From the NCBI GenBank assembly GCA_027487515.1, contig JAIYDL010000024.1, forward strand, positions 62,001 to 126,000: a stretch of DNA of 64,000 nt, written 5' to 3'. This DNA comes from Pseudomonadota bacterium (GTDB taxonomy: Bacteria; Bdellovibrionota; Bacteriovoracia; Bacteriovoracales; Bacteriovoracaceae). The position numbers and the translations under genes are program-made. Below, piece by piece: positions 1 through 9,462 of the stretch; position 1 is the first letter of the stretch, and each line of letters starts with the position of its first letter. The notes under the pieces are model-generated. The model was given only the letters and a program-made list of their open reading frames with translations, searched no databases and was not told the origin of the DNA.

Positions 1-1
1 G

Positions 2-103
2 AAGAAGTTTGAAGAAATGGAGACGTTTCATCAACCTGCCGCAACAAAATGGTCCCTCTTTTATGCGTATCTAAAAGAGCACGTTTTACCCCGCCTCCCT
101 TGA
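2..103 (+). CDS. C-terminal fragment of an upstream gene (partial at window edge)
   Basis: An open frame runs into the window from the left edge and stops at a TGA at 101-103, giving about 33 residues that end in HVLPRLP. It has no start within the window. The fragment is too short to identify by motif. In many genomes ricT lies directly downstream of holB (DNA polymerase III delta prime), so holB is a reasonable guess from neighbourhood only. Only 42 bases separate it from ricT. Confidence 0.45.
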   Translation, partial: KKFEEMETFHQPAATKWSLFYAYLKEHVLPRLP

Positions 104-110
104 TCGTTCA

Positions 111-139
111 TTGACTTCATAATCCTTTCTGGCCACAAT
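111..139 (+). promoter_or_regulatory. possible sigma-70 promoter of ricT
   Basis: TTGACT at 111-116 and CACAAT at 134-139 are separated by 17 bases. They match the -35 consensus at 5/6 and the -10 at 4/6. A start point 7 bases after the -10 would fall at about 146, which is the ricT ATG itself, so this promoter would give a leaderless or nearly leaderless mRNA. No Shine-Dalgarno sequence is visible before the ATG, which fits. Alternatively ricT is read through from the upstream gene. Confidence 0.35.
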
Positions 140-145
140 CAGCAG

Positions 146-1774
146 ATGACTCAAGAGCAAATCGTAGAAGAGGAAAAGATTCCTCCTACGGAAGATATAA
201 ATTCTGAGGACGAGTTCTCAGAAGATTCAGACACCTCCGAAGAGAAGCAAAGCCGAGAAGACAGCAGATTCAAAGATGGCCAAGTCCTTCGTTTTGTCCG
301 GGTGCGTTTCCCCGGGAACTCCCGTTCCTTTCCCTTTCTCGTCGGCAAACGCCACATTGAGTACGGCCAAAAAGTCGTAGCGATGTCTGACCGCGGCATG
401 GCCGTGGGGTACGTGAACTCCTTCCCTTACGACGTGACCTTCAATAAATCCATGCTCCCCGTTCGCAGCATTTCTAAGGTCGCCAACTACGACGACATCG
501 ATCAAGACCGAGAGGCCTACCGCCAGCAAAAACTCGCGGAGAATGCCTGCACCGATTTGATCATGCGCTACAAACTCGACATGCAACTAACCCACGTAGA
601 GTTCACCTCCTTCGGGAAGAAGGCGATCTTCTACTTCATCGCCCCTTCTCGGGTGGACTTCCGTGACCTCGTGAAAGAGCTGGTCGGGAAACTTAAAACC
701 CGCATTGAACTGCGACAGATTTCTGTTCGCGACCGTTCCGCGTCCATCGGAGGCATCGGGCCCTGTGGGCGTGAGCTTTGCTGCTCCTCGTTTTTGACCA
801 AGTACGGAAACGTCGGCATCAAGATGGCAAAAAACCAGGACCTGACGTTGAACTTCTCCAAGCTCAACGGCGTCTGTGGCCAGCTTAAGTGCTGCCTTCA
901 ATACGAAGACGATGTTTACCGTGAAAAGCGCTCTCGGCTGCCGAAAGAGGGCGACATCGTCACGACCCATACTGGGGAGACAGGACGAGTAGACCGGATT
1001 CATCTTTTGTCTGAACAGTTCGACATGATGACAACACGCGGTATCCGGAAACGGTTCGTGGTCGACTTGTTTAAAGAAACTCTCAACAAAGAAACAGCAA
1101 ATTTCCCTAAGGAGTTTGAATCCGTCTCCGATGAAACGCATAAAATCATTGGAATGGATGAGGCCGAAACTCGCCAAGTTAAAGAGTTCGAAGCTGAGAT
1201 CAAATCCTACAAGGATAAGAGTAAGTCTTTCGCCGACGCAGTCTTCAAGGACCTGTTTGGCGAAACATCCCTCGACTACGCTCTCCCCGAAGTCCCAGAG
1301 CTCGAGTCCCAACTCGCTCGGGTCAAAACTCCGGATGAAGAGGAAGAGATTGTTTATACACCGTCGGAAGAGGAGCTCTTGCCTGAGGACGATGACGACG
1401 ATCTGTTGGACAACGAGCCCGTAAGGACTCAAGTCGACCTGCTCGATCAGCGGCCATCCCGAGACTCTCGTCCTCGAGAACGCCAGGACCAGAGAGGCCG
1501 TGGCCCTCGCCCTGAAGCTCGGAGTGAGCAAGACAACCGTGGACCTCGTCCAGACAATCGTGGTGGCCGTGGAGGCCAGGGCAACCGCGGCGATCAACGG
1601 AACCAGTCCCGCGGCCCTCGTCAAGAAGGTCCTCGTCCAGAAGGATCGCGGCCTGATGGGCAACGCGGTGGAGGCAGAGACGCCAACCGACAAGGCCGCC
1701 AAGGTGGTGGTCAGAGTCCTCAAGGTAGCGGACAGGGCCAGAATCAAGGAAGAAACAGACCTCCGAGATCATGA
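146..1774 (+). CDS. ricT: RicT/YaaT-like PSP1-domain protein with RG-rich tail
   Basis: A 542-residue protein of the PSP1/RicT family. In Bacillus the RicT-RicA-RicF complex carries Fe-S clusters and directs RNase Y in mRNA maturation; here the partners are not nearby. An acidic N-terminus (residues 1-45) precedes the conserved core. The family cysteine signature is intact: C207, C212, C213 (GPCGRELCC) and C244, C249, C250 (GVCGQLKCC), as expected for cluster ligands. From about residue 375 to 430 the chain is Glu/Asp-rich, and from about 435 to 542 it is a low-complexity Arg/Gly/Gln/Pro tail with RGG-like units, which the Bacillus protein lacks. The stop codon overlaps the sbcD start (ATGA). 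The core assignment is strong; the role of the tail is unknown. Confidence 0.88.
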   Translation: MTQEQIVEEEKIPPTEDINSEDEFSEDSDTSEEKQSREDSRFKDGQVLRFVRVRFPGNSRSFPFLVGKRHIEYGQKVVAMSDRGMAVGYVNSFPYDVTFNKSMLPVRSISKVANYDDIDQDREAYRQQKLAENACTDLIMRYKLDMQLTHVEFTSFGKKAIFYFIAPSRVDFRDLVKELVGKLKTRIELRQISVRDRSASIGGIGPCGRELCCSSFLTKYGNVGIKMAKNQDLTLNFSKLNGVCGQLKCCLQYEDDVYREKRSRLPKEGDIVTTHTGETGRVDRIHLLSEQFDMMTTRGIRKRFVVDLFKETLNKETANFPKEFESVSDETHKIIGMDEAETRQVKEFEAEIKSYKDKSKSFADAVFKDLFGETSLDYALPEVPELESQLARVKTPDEEEEIVYTPSEEELLPEDDDDDLLDNEPVRTQVDLLDQRPSRDSRPRERQDQRGRGPRPEARSEQDNRGPRPDNRGGRGGQGNRGDQRNQSRGPRQEGPRPEGSRPDGQRGGGRDANRQGRQGGGQSPQGSGQGQNQGRNRPPRS

Positions 1775-2901
1775 GGCTTCTTCACACCTCTGACTGGCAC
1801 CTCGGGAAGCGACTCTTCAAGATGGACCGAGCAGCGGAGCACGACCGCTTCCTCAACTGGCTCGTCGAAGAAATCAAGTCTCAAGACGTTGATGCTCTTC
1901 TCATCGCTGGAGATGTGTTCGACACTCCGACTCCGCCGCACCAAGCGCTGGAAGCCTTCTTTAACTTTCTTCATCGGGTCTCCACCGAAACTCGGGCCCA
2001 AACCCATATCATCGCCGGGAACCATGATTCAGGGCTCCTCCTGGAGGCCCCGGGGAGGCTTCTCGCCCCTCACCGGGTTAAAGTCTGGGGAAAGCTCTCC
2101 GTGAATCCGGAGCACCACTGGGCGCAGGTTGGTTCCATCGATCTCTGTGCGCTGCCGTTCTTCCGCTCTTACGAACTCCTGCCCCACGGAGATGGAGACG
2201 CCATCGGAGCGCTCAAGCACTATCTCGTTCGCGATAAGGTGAGGCCTCAACTGCTCATGCTCCATCACCTAGCGGGGATGTTTGAAGCCGCAGGTTCCGA
2301 ACAAGTCATCGGCCTCTCGGGCCTCGATTCAATTCCTACGGAACTCTTCTCCGCTTTTGATTACGTGGCCCTGGGCCACATCCACAAGCCGCAGAAGATC
2401 GGCCCTCGTGCTTACTACTCGGGCTCACCGATTCCACTGCGCTTTTCAGAAACCGCTAAGAAGTCGGTCATCATCATCGACGAGGCCCAGGGCCAACTGA
2501 CGTCACAGATCCACCCGATCCCCGTCTTTCGGGACCTCTTCAGTGTGAAGACGACGGAGACGACCTACCACGAAGACCTCCGCTCGTTGAAACAAACCGG
2601 AGAGCTCACTCCCCAAGTTGAAGTCCAGATCGACCTCTCCCAACCACGCATGGGGCTCGTGGAAGAAGTCAAAGATCTCCTGGCCCAGGCGGGGATGGAA
2701 CTCCTTTCGTTCATCCCTCGTTACCAAGACAGTGAGACCCCACTCCGCCGGCCTGAGCGGATCTTCGAGCTCGAACCCCTGGAGCTGTTCGCCGAGTTCT
2801 ACGCCACGAAGTATCCCGATTCGGGGGAACTCCCCGAGGACCTGGCCCAGGATTTCAAAACGCTTCTCGAGAAGGTACGGCATGCGGCCCCTCCGGCTTA
2901 A
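1771..2901 (+). CDS. sbcD: Exonuclease SbcCD, nuclease subunit D
   Basis: A 376-residue calcineurin-like metallophosphoesterase, the nuclease half of the SbcCD (bacterial Mre11-Rad50) complex that processes hairpins and protein-blocked DNA ends. Metal-binding motifs are visible in order: SDWHLGK near residue 7, AGDVFDTP near 46, AGNHD near 88 and LGHIHKPQ near 200. It starts four bases before the end of ricT (ATGA overlap) and overlaps sbcC by 20 bases, so the three genes are translationally coupled. Length is typical for the family. Confidence 0.95.
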   Translation: MRLLHTSDWHLGKRLFKMDRAAEHDRFLNWLVEEIKSQDVDALLIAGDVFDTPTPPHQALEAFFNFLHRVSTETRAQTHIIAGNHDSGLLLEAPGRLLAPHRVKVWGKLSVNPEHHWAQVGSIDLCALPFFRSYELLPHGDGDAIGALKHYLVRDKVRPQLLMLHHLAGMFEAAGSEQVIGLSGLDSIPTELFSAFDYVALGHIHKPQKIGPRAYYSGSPIPLRFSETAKKSVIIIDEAQGQLTSQIHPIPVFRDLFSVKTTETTYHEDLRSLKQTGELTPQVEVQIDLSQPRMGLVEEVKDLLAQAGMELLSFIPRYQDSETPLRRPERIFELEPLELFAEFYATKYPDSGELPEDLAQDFKTLLEKVRHAAPPA

Positions 2902-5900
2902 GCTTCGAAACATCGCCTCACTCCGCGGTGAGCACGAGATCAACTTCCGCGAAATTCACACCCAGGGTCCCCTCTTCGCGATCACCGGTGAAACCGGGTC
3001 CGGCAAATCGACGATCCTTAACTGTCTGGGACTTGCGCTCTACGGAGAAGTCTACAAGAAGAACGTCAACCAACCCGACGTGGTGACACTCGGAGAAAAG
3101 GACGCTTCCATCGAGCTCCTGTTCCAAGTCAAAGGCAAGCTCTACCTCGCGGACTGGCGGATCCGTGTCCTGCGCCAGGATGGACGGCCCTTCGCCCAGA
3201 CCCCGACGGCCCAGCGTGTGCTCTACGCCCTCGAGGGAGAGGACTCCGAGTCCCTCAAGACCGCAATCGGCCAAACGGCGGCGGAGCTTCTGAACCTGGA
3301 CTTCGATCAGTTCTGTAAGTGCGTGATCTTGAATCAAGGTGAGTTCGCTCGGTTCCTGACGAGTTCGTTTGCTGATCGAAAGGATATCCTAGAGAAGCTT
3401 TACCCAGGAGTTCTCCTCGATAACATTTCCCGGGAGCTCGAGCAGGAGAAAAAACTCCTGGAAAAAGCGCGGCATGACATCACCATTGAGCTCGACACTC
3501 TCCGCGGGAGCACCGTGCTCGGAGAAGACCTCGTTCAGAAGAAACTCGAGCTCACCGACGACCTAAAAAACCTCGACGTGGCCCAGCGGCAGTTCGAGGC
3601 CCTGGATGTTCGTTTTAAGGAGCTCCTGTATGCCTTTGATAAGTTCCACGAAACCGAGCGCCGTAAACTCCCTCTGACGGCAGAGCTCGCCAGTGTCACC
3701 GGTCGCTACAATGAGTTCTTGAAACGCGGCGAAGGACTCCTGGCCCAAGCGGAGGAACTCCGTCGCCAGCAATCGACGGAAGTGCCTCGGCTCCAGAAAT
3801 TCCTCGAGCTGGAGAACTCCTTACTGCACATCGAGGAAGGATGGGCCCGCGCCCGTCAGGAGCTGCAGGCACTCACGAAAGCGGCGGAGGAACTCTCCGA
3901 GAAGCTCGATGGGATCGCGCAGATCGAAACCCAGAGCGCGGCGCGGCTCGCGACACTCGTCGCAGAGCTACCGTATCCACTGACAAAACTCAAACTCCAT
4001 AGAGATGACTTCCGTGAACTCTTCGACCTCTTCGGTGAGAGCGAGCTCCTCGAGCGAGAGATGACGGGCAAGGCCCTGCGACTCAGGGACCTCGAAGACG
4101 GGGGGAAAGAGCTCAAGGCCCAGGTCGAAAAACTCGCGCAGTCCATCGCCGGGCTCGCACCGAACACGAAGGAGCTCGAGGCGAAAATTTCCCTCGAGCG
4201 CCGGACTCTTGCGGGCCAGTACGATGAAAAGCAGCGGGCCGAGATCAGGGCCCAAGAAGTGCAGACCCAACTCCAGGCCCAGGTGAAAGAACTCTCCATG
4301 GTCTCGGAGCGGCTGAAGGAGCTTGAGCTCCTGCGGCTGAAAACCGAAGACGAGATCTTGCCCCTCGAGGCGACGCTCAGATTGCAGGAGGTCCTGACGG
4401 CCGCAGGCACCTGCGTCGATCACGCCCTCAGAACCGAATCCTCGGTCTGCCCCGTCTGCGAAGCCTCGGTTGATCGGAGCCGCTGGGAATCTCTGCGCGA
4501 CAAGCTTTTAACCACTGACCTCATCACTCTGCGCCAGAAGTTCCAGGCCGGAGAGAGTGTTCTCCTCAAAAGCCAGACGGAGAAAGTCTTTCTCGAAGCC
4601 CAACTGGAGAAGCTCAAGACCGAGATCAAAGGCCGAAGCGATGAGCTCCACAGTCTCCAGCTCCTTCGATCGAAAGAGCTCCCGCCGTTAGAGGCAGTGG
4701 ACCGGGAACTCGAGCGAGTCAGGCGAGACGCCCTCCTCATGGCGCAGCTCAACCGGGAGGAAGAGGCTCGGACGCAAGAGCTCCTCAAAGTGCGCAGGCA
4801 GTACAAGGAACTGCGCGATGAACTCACCCAGATGGAGGCCCTGGCCCGGGACCTGAAAGAGAAGCTCTCCGGAGTCACACTCAGGTTCTCTGGGCTCTTC
4901 GGAGTCCTCACTGCGGAGGTCATCCGGGAGCTCAAGTCCCAGGTACGCACTCTAGAACTCTGCCTCGCAGAAGAGCGGCAGCTCGAGGGACTCCAGCGAG
5001 AAAAACTCTTCCTGCGGCAGAAGAAAGATGAAACGGGTGTCGAGATCGGTCGGCTCGACGCTCTCGAGCGGAGCGAGCGCGGGAGGATGACCGAACTCAA
5101 GGCCGAACTCGAGCGGGGCCTCGCTGGCGAGCGAGCGTCGGTCCTCATTCAGCGGATCACGACCGCGGTCAACGACGCGACCGATGCCTGGGCCCGGCAC
5201 GCCGAAGCCCAGCAGCGCGAAGAACTTTCCATGAAGGACACCCAGGTTCGGCTCGCGGGGCTGGAAGACCTGAGCAAGGCCTATGACCTCCAGTTCACCG
5301 GAGAACTCCATGGCCTGCGCGAGCTCGCACGAACTCCGGAGCCTCGGGAGGAATCTCGCGCCCTCCTGGAAAAGCTCGCCGCGTTCGAGCTCTCCACCGC
5401 GGATCCACGAGAACTCTTCATTCCAGTGAAGGAGCTTATTTCTGTCCAGCGGGAGCAGTACCGCAGGAGCGCGAATGACCGGAGGATGGAGCTCGCCAGT
5501 GTGAGCACTCGGCTCACTCACTGGGAAGCGCTTCAGGATCGGATCCAGGGTCTGGAGGACCGGGCCCGGCAGCTCAGTGTCGAGCTCGGTCGGAAGCAGC
5601 GCCTCTTCGAGGTGCTCGGGCGAGACGAACTCCGAACCTTCGTCCTCTCTCGGGTCGAAGAGAACCTCATCTTTCAAACCAACGACGAGCTCCAAAAACT
5701 CTGCCAGGGTCGGTATGAAATCGTCCACCAAACTCGGTCCTTGAAACTGTCCCCAGAGTTCTATGTCCTCGATAAATTCCGAGGCGGAGGCCGGCGAAAA
5801 GTTTCCACTCTCTCGGGCGGTGAAACTTTCATGGTTTCCTTAGCGATGGCCCTGGGCCTGGCCGAGCTAAGCCGTGGCCAGGCCGAAATAGATTCTCTCT

Positions 5901-6097
5901 TCATCGACGAGGGCTTTGGTACCCTTGACCAGGACTCTCTTGAAGACGTAGTGGACATGCTCCAGCAGATTCAAAACCGGGGCCTCATGGTCGGCATCAT
6001 CTCTCACGTGAAGCCTCTGACAGCGGCCCTTCCGATCAACCTGGTGTTGAGCAAACGGACAGACGGAACATCGGCCATAAGCCTCAGACATAACTAG
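2882..6097 (+). CDS. sbcC: Exonuclease SbcCD, ATPase subunit C (Rad50-like)
   Basis: The start is the ATG at 2882 (MRPLRLKLRNIASL), inside the end of sbcD; a longer upstream frame exists but would duplicate sbcD coding sequence. The 1071-residue protein has the SMC/Rad50 layout. Walker A (GETGSGKSTIL) lies near residue 36. Long Glu/Leu/Arg-rich coiled coils flank a CPVC zinc hook near residue 523. The ABC signature (LSGGETF) and Walker B (SLFIDEGFGTLD) are near the C-terminus. It supplies ATP-driven DNA tethering for SbcD. Very strong Leu/Glu codon repetition in the coiled coil produces long antisense open frames that are not genes. Confidence 0.95.
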   Translation: MRPLRLKLRNIASLRGEHEINFREIHTQGPLFAITGETGSGKSTILNCLGLALYGEVYKKNVNQPDVVTLGEKDASIELLFQVKGKLYLADWRIRVLRQDGRPFAQTPTAQRVLYALEGEDSESLKTAIGQTAAELLNLDFDQFCKCVILNQGEFARFLTSSFADRKDILEKLYPGVLLDNISRELEQEKKLLEKARHDITIELDTLRGSTVLGEDLVQKKLELTDDLKNLDVAQRQFEALDVRFKELLYAFDKFHETERRKLPLTAELASVTGRYNEFLKRGEGLLAQAEELRRQQSTEVPRLQKFLELENSLLHIEEGWARARQELQALTKAAEELSEKLDGIAQIETQSAARLATLVAELPYPLTKLKLHRDDFRELFDLFGESELLEREMTGKALRLRDLEDGGKELKAQVEKLAQSIAGLAPNTKELEAKISLERRTLAGQYDEKQRAEIRAQEVQTQLQAQVKELSMVSERLKELELLRLKTEDEILPLEATLRLQEVLTAAGTCVDHALRTESSVCPVCEASVDRSRWESLRDKLLTTDLITLRQKFQAGESVLLKSQTEKVFLEAQLEKLKTEIKGRSDELHSLQLLRSKELPPLEAVDRELERVRRDALLMAQLNREEEARTQELLKVRRQYKELRDELTQMEALARDLKEKLSGVTLRFSGLFGVLTAEVIRELKSQVRTLELCLAEERQLEGLQREKLFLRQKKDETGVEIGRLDALERSERGRMTELKAELERGLAGERASVLIQRITTAVNDATDAWARHAEAQQREELSMKDTQVRLAGLEDLSKAYDLQFTGELHGLRELARTPEPREESRALLEKLAAFELSTADPRELFIPVKELISVQREQYRRSANDRRMELASVSTRLTHWEALQDRIQGLEDRARQLSVELGRKQRLFEVLGRDELRTFVLSRVEENLIFQTNDELQKLCQGRYEIVHQTRSLKLSPEFYVLDKFRGGGRRKVSTLSGGETFMVSLAMALGLAELSRGQAEIDSLFIDEGFGTLDQDSLEDVVDMLQQIQNRGLMVGIISHVKPLTAALPINLVLSKRTDGTSAISLRHN

Positions 6098-6149
6098 AAT
6101 CCCTGCCACCCTCCTCAAGGGGAGAGATCGAATATCCGATACAACCCCT

Positions 6150-6752
6150 ATGAAAGTTCTGATCTTGCTCTTAAGCTTCGTTTCCTGTGCCCAGAGGCCA
6201 ACCATTAACCGCCCCAGCTGGGTGGATGCGGTCCGGACCGGGGAGGAGACTCTTAAGGTCACGAACGGAAGCAAGACATACTACCGCCGAATTGCGGGCA
6301 ACCCGCAACTCCCCCGAGAGGTTTCCTGCGACTGGGCCACTCTGCGCGCCGAAGAAGATCTGCGCCGGGAGCACTCCGAGGATGTCCCGGCAACGGTTGA
6401 GGTCCTCTTCTATGACCCTGACCATGGGGACTGTGCAGTCACTCTCTCCGTCGACCTCCGGGCCTCCCGATCCCTGGCCGGGGACTCTGAACCCAATGAA
6501 GCGGTCCTGCTCCTTCGGAAACGTACTGAGCGCGCCACGAAGTACGCCCTGACGGGACTTCGGCGCGATGAATTTGAAAAGTTCGCCGGTGATAAGGTGG
6601 TCCTCTCCGATGGCGCAGGGCCTTGCTTTCATGGCTTCGGAACCCTCAGCACGTCGACCCACGGGGGTGCGCAGGTGTGTTGGAGAAATGATGTTCTGGT
6701 AGGGTACTGCTTCCTCAAAGATGGGCAGTGCTGGACAAACACCGCCGACTAA
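6150..6752 (+). CDS. Predicted lipoprotein, unknown function
   Basis: A 200-residue protein with a short lipoprotein signal (MKVLILLLSFVSC) whose Cys13 is followed by Ala-Gln, a plausible signal peptidase II site. The mature part opens with a PSWVDAVRTGE segment and a downstream run of charged residues that loosely recalls LPP20-type lipoproteins. Four further cysteines in the last 60 residues suggest disulfides. It sits 52 bases after sbcC on the same strand and may be its own unit. I do not recognise the family. Confidence 0.65.
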   Translation: MKVLILLLSFVSCAQRPTINRPSWVDAVRTGEETLKVTNGSKTYYRRIAGNPQLPREVSCDWATLRAEEDLRREHSEDVPATVEVLFYDPDHGDCAVTLSVDLRASRSLAGDSEPNEAVLLLRKRTERATKYALTGLRRDEFEKFAGDKVVLSDGAGPCFHGFGTLSTSTHGGAQVCWRNDVLVGYCFLKDGQCWTNTAD

Positions 6753-6990
6753 ACTGCCCGACTACATTGGTGAAGGAATTCAAGAAAAGCCTGAGATTCA
6801 GAGTGTTTACCCTCTGTTCCACCAGGCATTTCTCCGGCCACGGTTCTCATTCTCTGGCGTTTAAGTCTGGGATCCCTCTCGAGTTTCGCGCTTGAAACAT
6901 CGAGTGCCATTATCCAACACCATTTAATGAGGCCAGTTTGGAAGATTTTACTGACCCCAAGCACAAAGAAAGAACTCTGCCCCTGAATCC
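6753..6990. other. Intergenic stretch without a convincing gene
   Basis: Between the lipoprotein stop and the promoter at 6991 I see no credible coding frame, tRNA or terminator. A 71-codon frame on the minus strand has no ribosome binding site and an unremarkable composition. Confidence 0.6.
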
Positions 6991-7019
6991 TTGCAACTCA
7001 TGGATTCGATTGCTATAAG
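6991..7019 (+). promoter_or_regulatory. Likely sigma-70 promoter of the 7050 gene
   Basis: TTGCAA (6991-6996) and TATAAG (7014-7019) are separated by exactly 17 bases and end 30 bases before the ATG at 7050. Spacing and hexamers are close to consensus, making this one of the better promoters in the window. Confidence 0.6.
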
Positions 7020-7049
7020 AGCGCCTTTGACTAACACCCCAAGGCAGCT

Positions 7050-8756
7050 ATGAAGTCTCTGTTCCTATTTGGTCTACTCCTCGTGTCCCCCCTTGCACTC
7101 TCTGTCGGCGGTGGAAAGAGCAGCATGGAGGCCGACTTCGGGCGCACCTCTCACATGTTCCTCCCTTTGTCTTATTCAACAACCAGTGGACTTGCGTTTG
7201 AACTCGCGGGCGTCGATCTGACGGCCGGTGCCGGCGTACCGGAAGTGGACACCGAAGCGGAAGAGTTAGGTTTAGAGCTCGAGTTTCACCCCGAAATCGA
7301 CGCCGGCTATTCTCGGATCAAGCGCAAGGTCTTCACGACCGAAGTCGAGGCCCCCGACCTCCGGATCGCACCCGCCGCGGCCGCCGGGCCTTACGTGCTG
7401 ATCGAAAGCCGGAGCTGGGACCTGGGTCTCGGCCTGGTGACTGAAACGACTCTCCCGATCCCGAACGTTGGCATCGGCATCGGTGTCTCCTACCTCACGG
7501 GGAAAAATTACTATTCGCTCCGAAACTTCCAGGCCCTGGAAGAGCGGGCGCCGCTGCGGCTTCCGAAGTCCGCTGAAGCCCTGGCAGATTGGCGCGTGGG
7601 AGACGAGCTGTCGTACTCCTCCCGGGGTGGAGTGATGTTCAATCTCATCCTCGGGCTCGATCCAGTTGTGAAGATTGGCCCTCAGTACGCGCACACCGGA
7701 GTTCACCGCTTCCGCCTCCGGCGCGAGGGCCCGTCGACCTTTGAGATCGAGGTGATCACGCTGAAAACAGATCGGATCAGCATCGAAGGTAGCTCCGTCA
7801 TCCTCGACGCCCAGGCCGGGATCGAGCGCGGTGTCTCTCGCTCTGTGATCTACGAAGTTGACCTAGGCCACCCGGGCGCGTTCGACGTGATCGATCTCAT
7901 CCTCCGAGGGCGCCTCGACCTCGCCGGGTCCGTGGCACTGAACTCCGCCGGAAAGATCGGGCTTCGGACTGACCTCACCCAGCGGAATGCATCCCTCTCC
8001 GGGGTCTTCGGTGTGCCCTTCGTCTATTTCAATCATCGCGGTGCCGGGGTCTATCGGAACGAAGGAACCATGACGGGAGAAAACGGATCCACGGAAGTCT
8101 TCACCACCACCTACTCCCGCGAGAATTTCACCCGGGGACTCCTGTCGAAACAGAAGTGGGAGAACCAGAGTGTCATAAGCACAATTTTTTCGGGGCCCGA
8201 GTCTCTCATTGCAGCAGCCTTCTCGTGGTCGTTTTCCATAAAAAAAGCAAGCGCAGAACTCATCACCAAAAAGCTCCGGCGTCTTCACTGGATCTTCGGG
8301 TATCCGGCGCTGGCCAAGCTTGAGTTTTCGGAAGAGCGCCTGGGGTACGTGAAGGCCGACTTCGTGCTGAACCTCAGTGGTCGAGAGATTCTCTCGCTTC
8401 TGGCCCCGGCGAGCATCGAGGCCCTCGAAGCGCGGGCGCTGAACGAACTTGAAGAGGACTTCCGTCGCGATGGACACGAAGAGTTCTGCCGAATGCGCTC
8501 TTACGCAAACTGTCTTCTTCGGTACCAGGGCCTCGTGAAGGCCAAGGCCCAGACCCTACGCCAGATGCGGCAAGACATTGAAAGCTTTTATCAGAAACGC
8601 TCACTTGATCGAGTCACTCAGAAGCTTTCCTCACTTCTTCGCAGCCTCTTCTCTTCCCGCTACCTCTCGCGCGCGTTCGTCGAGACCAATCCCTCCCTCA
8701 AAGGAGAACTGAGACTCGAGGGCGATAGAATCGATCGTCACCGCTTCGACCTCTAG
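7050..8756 (+). CDS. Large secreted protein, unknown function
   Basis: A 568-residue protein with a clear signal peptide (MKSLFLFGLLLVSPLALS) and probable cleavage near residue 19. The first 400 residues are rich in alternating hydrophobic and polar segments (for example TSGLAFELAGVDL and GLGLVTETTLPIPNVGIGIG), as expected of beta-rich exported or outer-membrane proteins. The last 150 residues are Arg/Glu/Leu-rich and probably helical. Two cysteines (CRMRSYANC) lie near residue 480. No enzymatic motif is visible and I do not recognise the family. It has its own promoter upstream and precedes further secreted-protein genes. Confidence 0.7.
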   Translation: MKSLFLFGLLLVSPLALSVGGGKSSMEADFGRTSHMFLPLSYSTTSGLAFELAGVDLTAGAGVPEVDTEAEELGLELEFHPEIDAGYSRIKRKVFTTEVEAPDLRIAPAAAAGPYVLIESRSWDLGLGLVTETTLPIPNVGIGIGVSYLTGKNYYSLRNFQALEERAPLRLPKSAEALADWRVGDELSYSSRGGVMFNLILGLDPVVKIGPQYAHTGVHRFRLRREGPSTFEIEVITLKTDRISIEGSSVILDAQAGIERGVSRSVIYEVDLGHPGAFDVIDLILRGRLDLAGSVALNSAGKIGLRTDLTQRNASLSGVFGVPFVYFNHRGAGVYRNEGTMTGENGSTEVFTTTYSRENFTRGLLSKQKWENQSVISTIFSGPESLIAAAFSWSFSIKKASAELITKKLRRLHWIFGYPALAKLEFSEERLGYVKADFVLNLSGREILSLLAPASIEALEARALNELEEDFRRDGHEEFCRMRSYANCLLRYQGLVKAKAQTLRQMRQDIESFYQKRSLDRVTQKLSSLLRSLFSSRYLSRAFVETNPSLKGELRLEGDRIDRHRFDL

Positions 8757-8845
8757 CTGCAGAGCGACTTCATTTCCTCAAGAGAGATGGTGGATAATTC
8801 AAGGTGACCCTTCTACCACCGCTCTCGACAAAGGAAAGGAAACCT

Positions 8846-9454
8846 ATGAAGAAGCTCATCCTCCTCGCGACTCTCGTGCTCTCGACCGTCGCTGTGTCCC
8901 ACGCCCAGATCCTCGAGGCCCGGAACGTCACCGATCTGCAAAAAAGCCTCAAGAACGAGAAGTTTACCTACAAAGGCAAGGGCATGATCTTTGGCTTTGA
9001 GACCATCGAGTCCTGCCTCTACACCTCTCAAAACTTTGCCATTTTTAAGAACTACTGTTTCCCGGCCGAGCCGTACCCAGCGAGAGGGTACACCATCATC
9101 TCAAGACAATTTGGGATCGTTGACCTGTACTCCGAAGACCTGACGGGGGTCGTGAAACGCGACATCCGGATCTCCGAGTTTCCGGCACTCCTCGCGCCGT
9201 ATCTTTCGGCCCCTCTTCCGGAAAGCAGCGTCAGTGGGTTATCGGACATTCTCCGGAAGCTCTATGAAGTTTACAACCCGGCGTGCTGGTCCACCAACTT
9301 TGACCAGTATACCCAGCGCCCGGACGTGGGCTGCACCGTCCCGAGTGATCGCATCGAAAACTACTCGAACTGGGAGAGTGAGAGCCAGTGGATCGTGGGG
9401 GATGAGAACATCTACGCCGACCTCATGGACTCCGTCGAAAAAGCGATCAAGTAA
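8846..9454 (+). CDS. Small secreted protein, unknown function
   Basis: The ATG at 8846 is chosen over an in-frame ATG at 8804 because it is preceded by AAAGGAAAGG at a good distance and opens a clean signal peptide (MKKLILLATLVLSTVAVSHA, cleavage before Gln). The mature protein is about 182 residues with four cysteines that could pair. No known motif is apparent. It lies 90 bases after the 568-residue secreted protein and may be co-transcribed with it. Confidence 0.7.
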   Translation: MKKLILLATLVLSTVAVSHAQILEARNVTDLQKSLKNEKFTYKGKGMIFGFETIESCLYTSQNFAIFKNYCFPAEPYPARGYTIISRQFGIVDLYSEDLTGVVKRDIRISEFPALLAPYLSAPLPESSVSGLSDILRKLYEVYNPACWSTNFDQYTQRPDVGCTVPSDRIENYSNWESESQWIVGDENIYADLMDSVEKAIK

Positions 9455-9462
9455 ATTTCCTT

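Noticed and set aside
587-1747. A 386-codon open frame antisense to ricT
   Set aside because: It mirrors the conserved RicT frame, has no start signals, and the RicT cysteine motifs are on the plus strand.
4420-5731. Long open frames antisense to sbcC (up to about 260 codons)
   Set aside because: They arise from repetitive Leu/Glu codons of the coiled coil, have Ser/Arg-rich unnatural composition and no ribosome binding sites.
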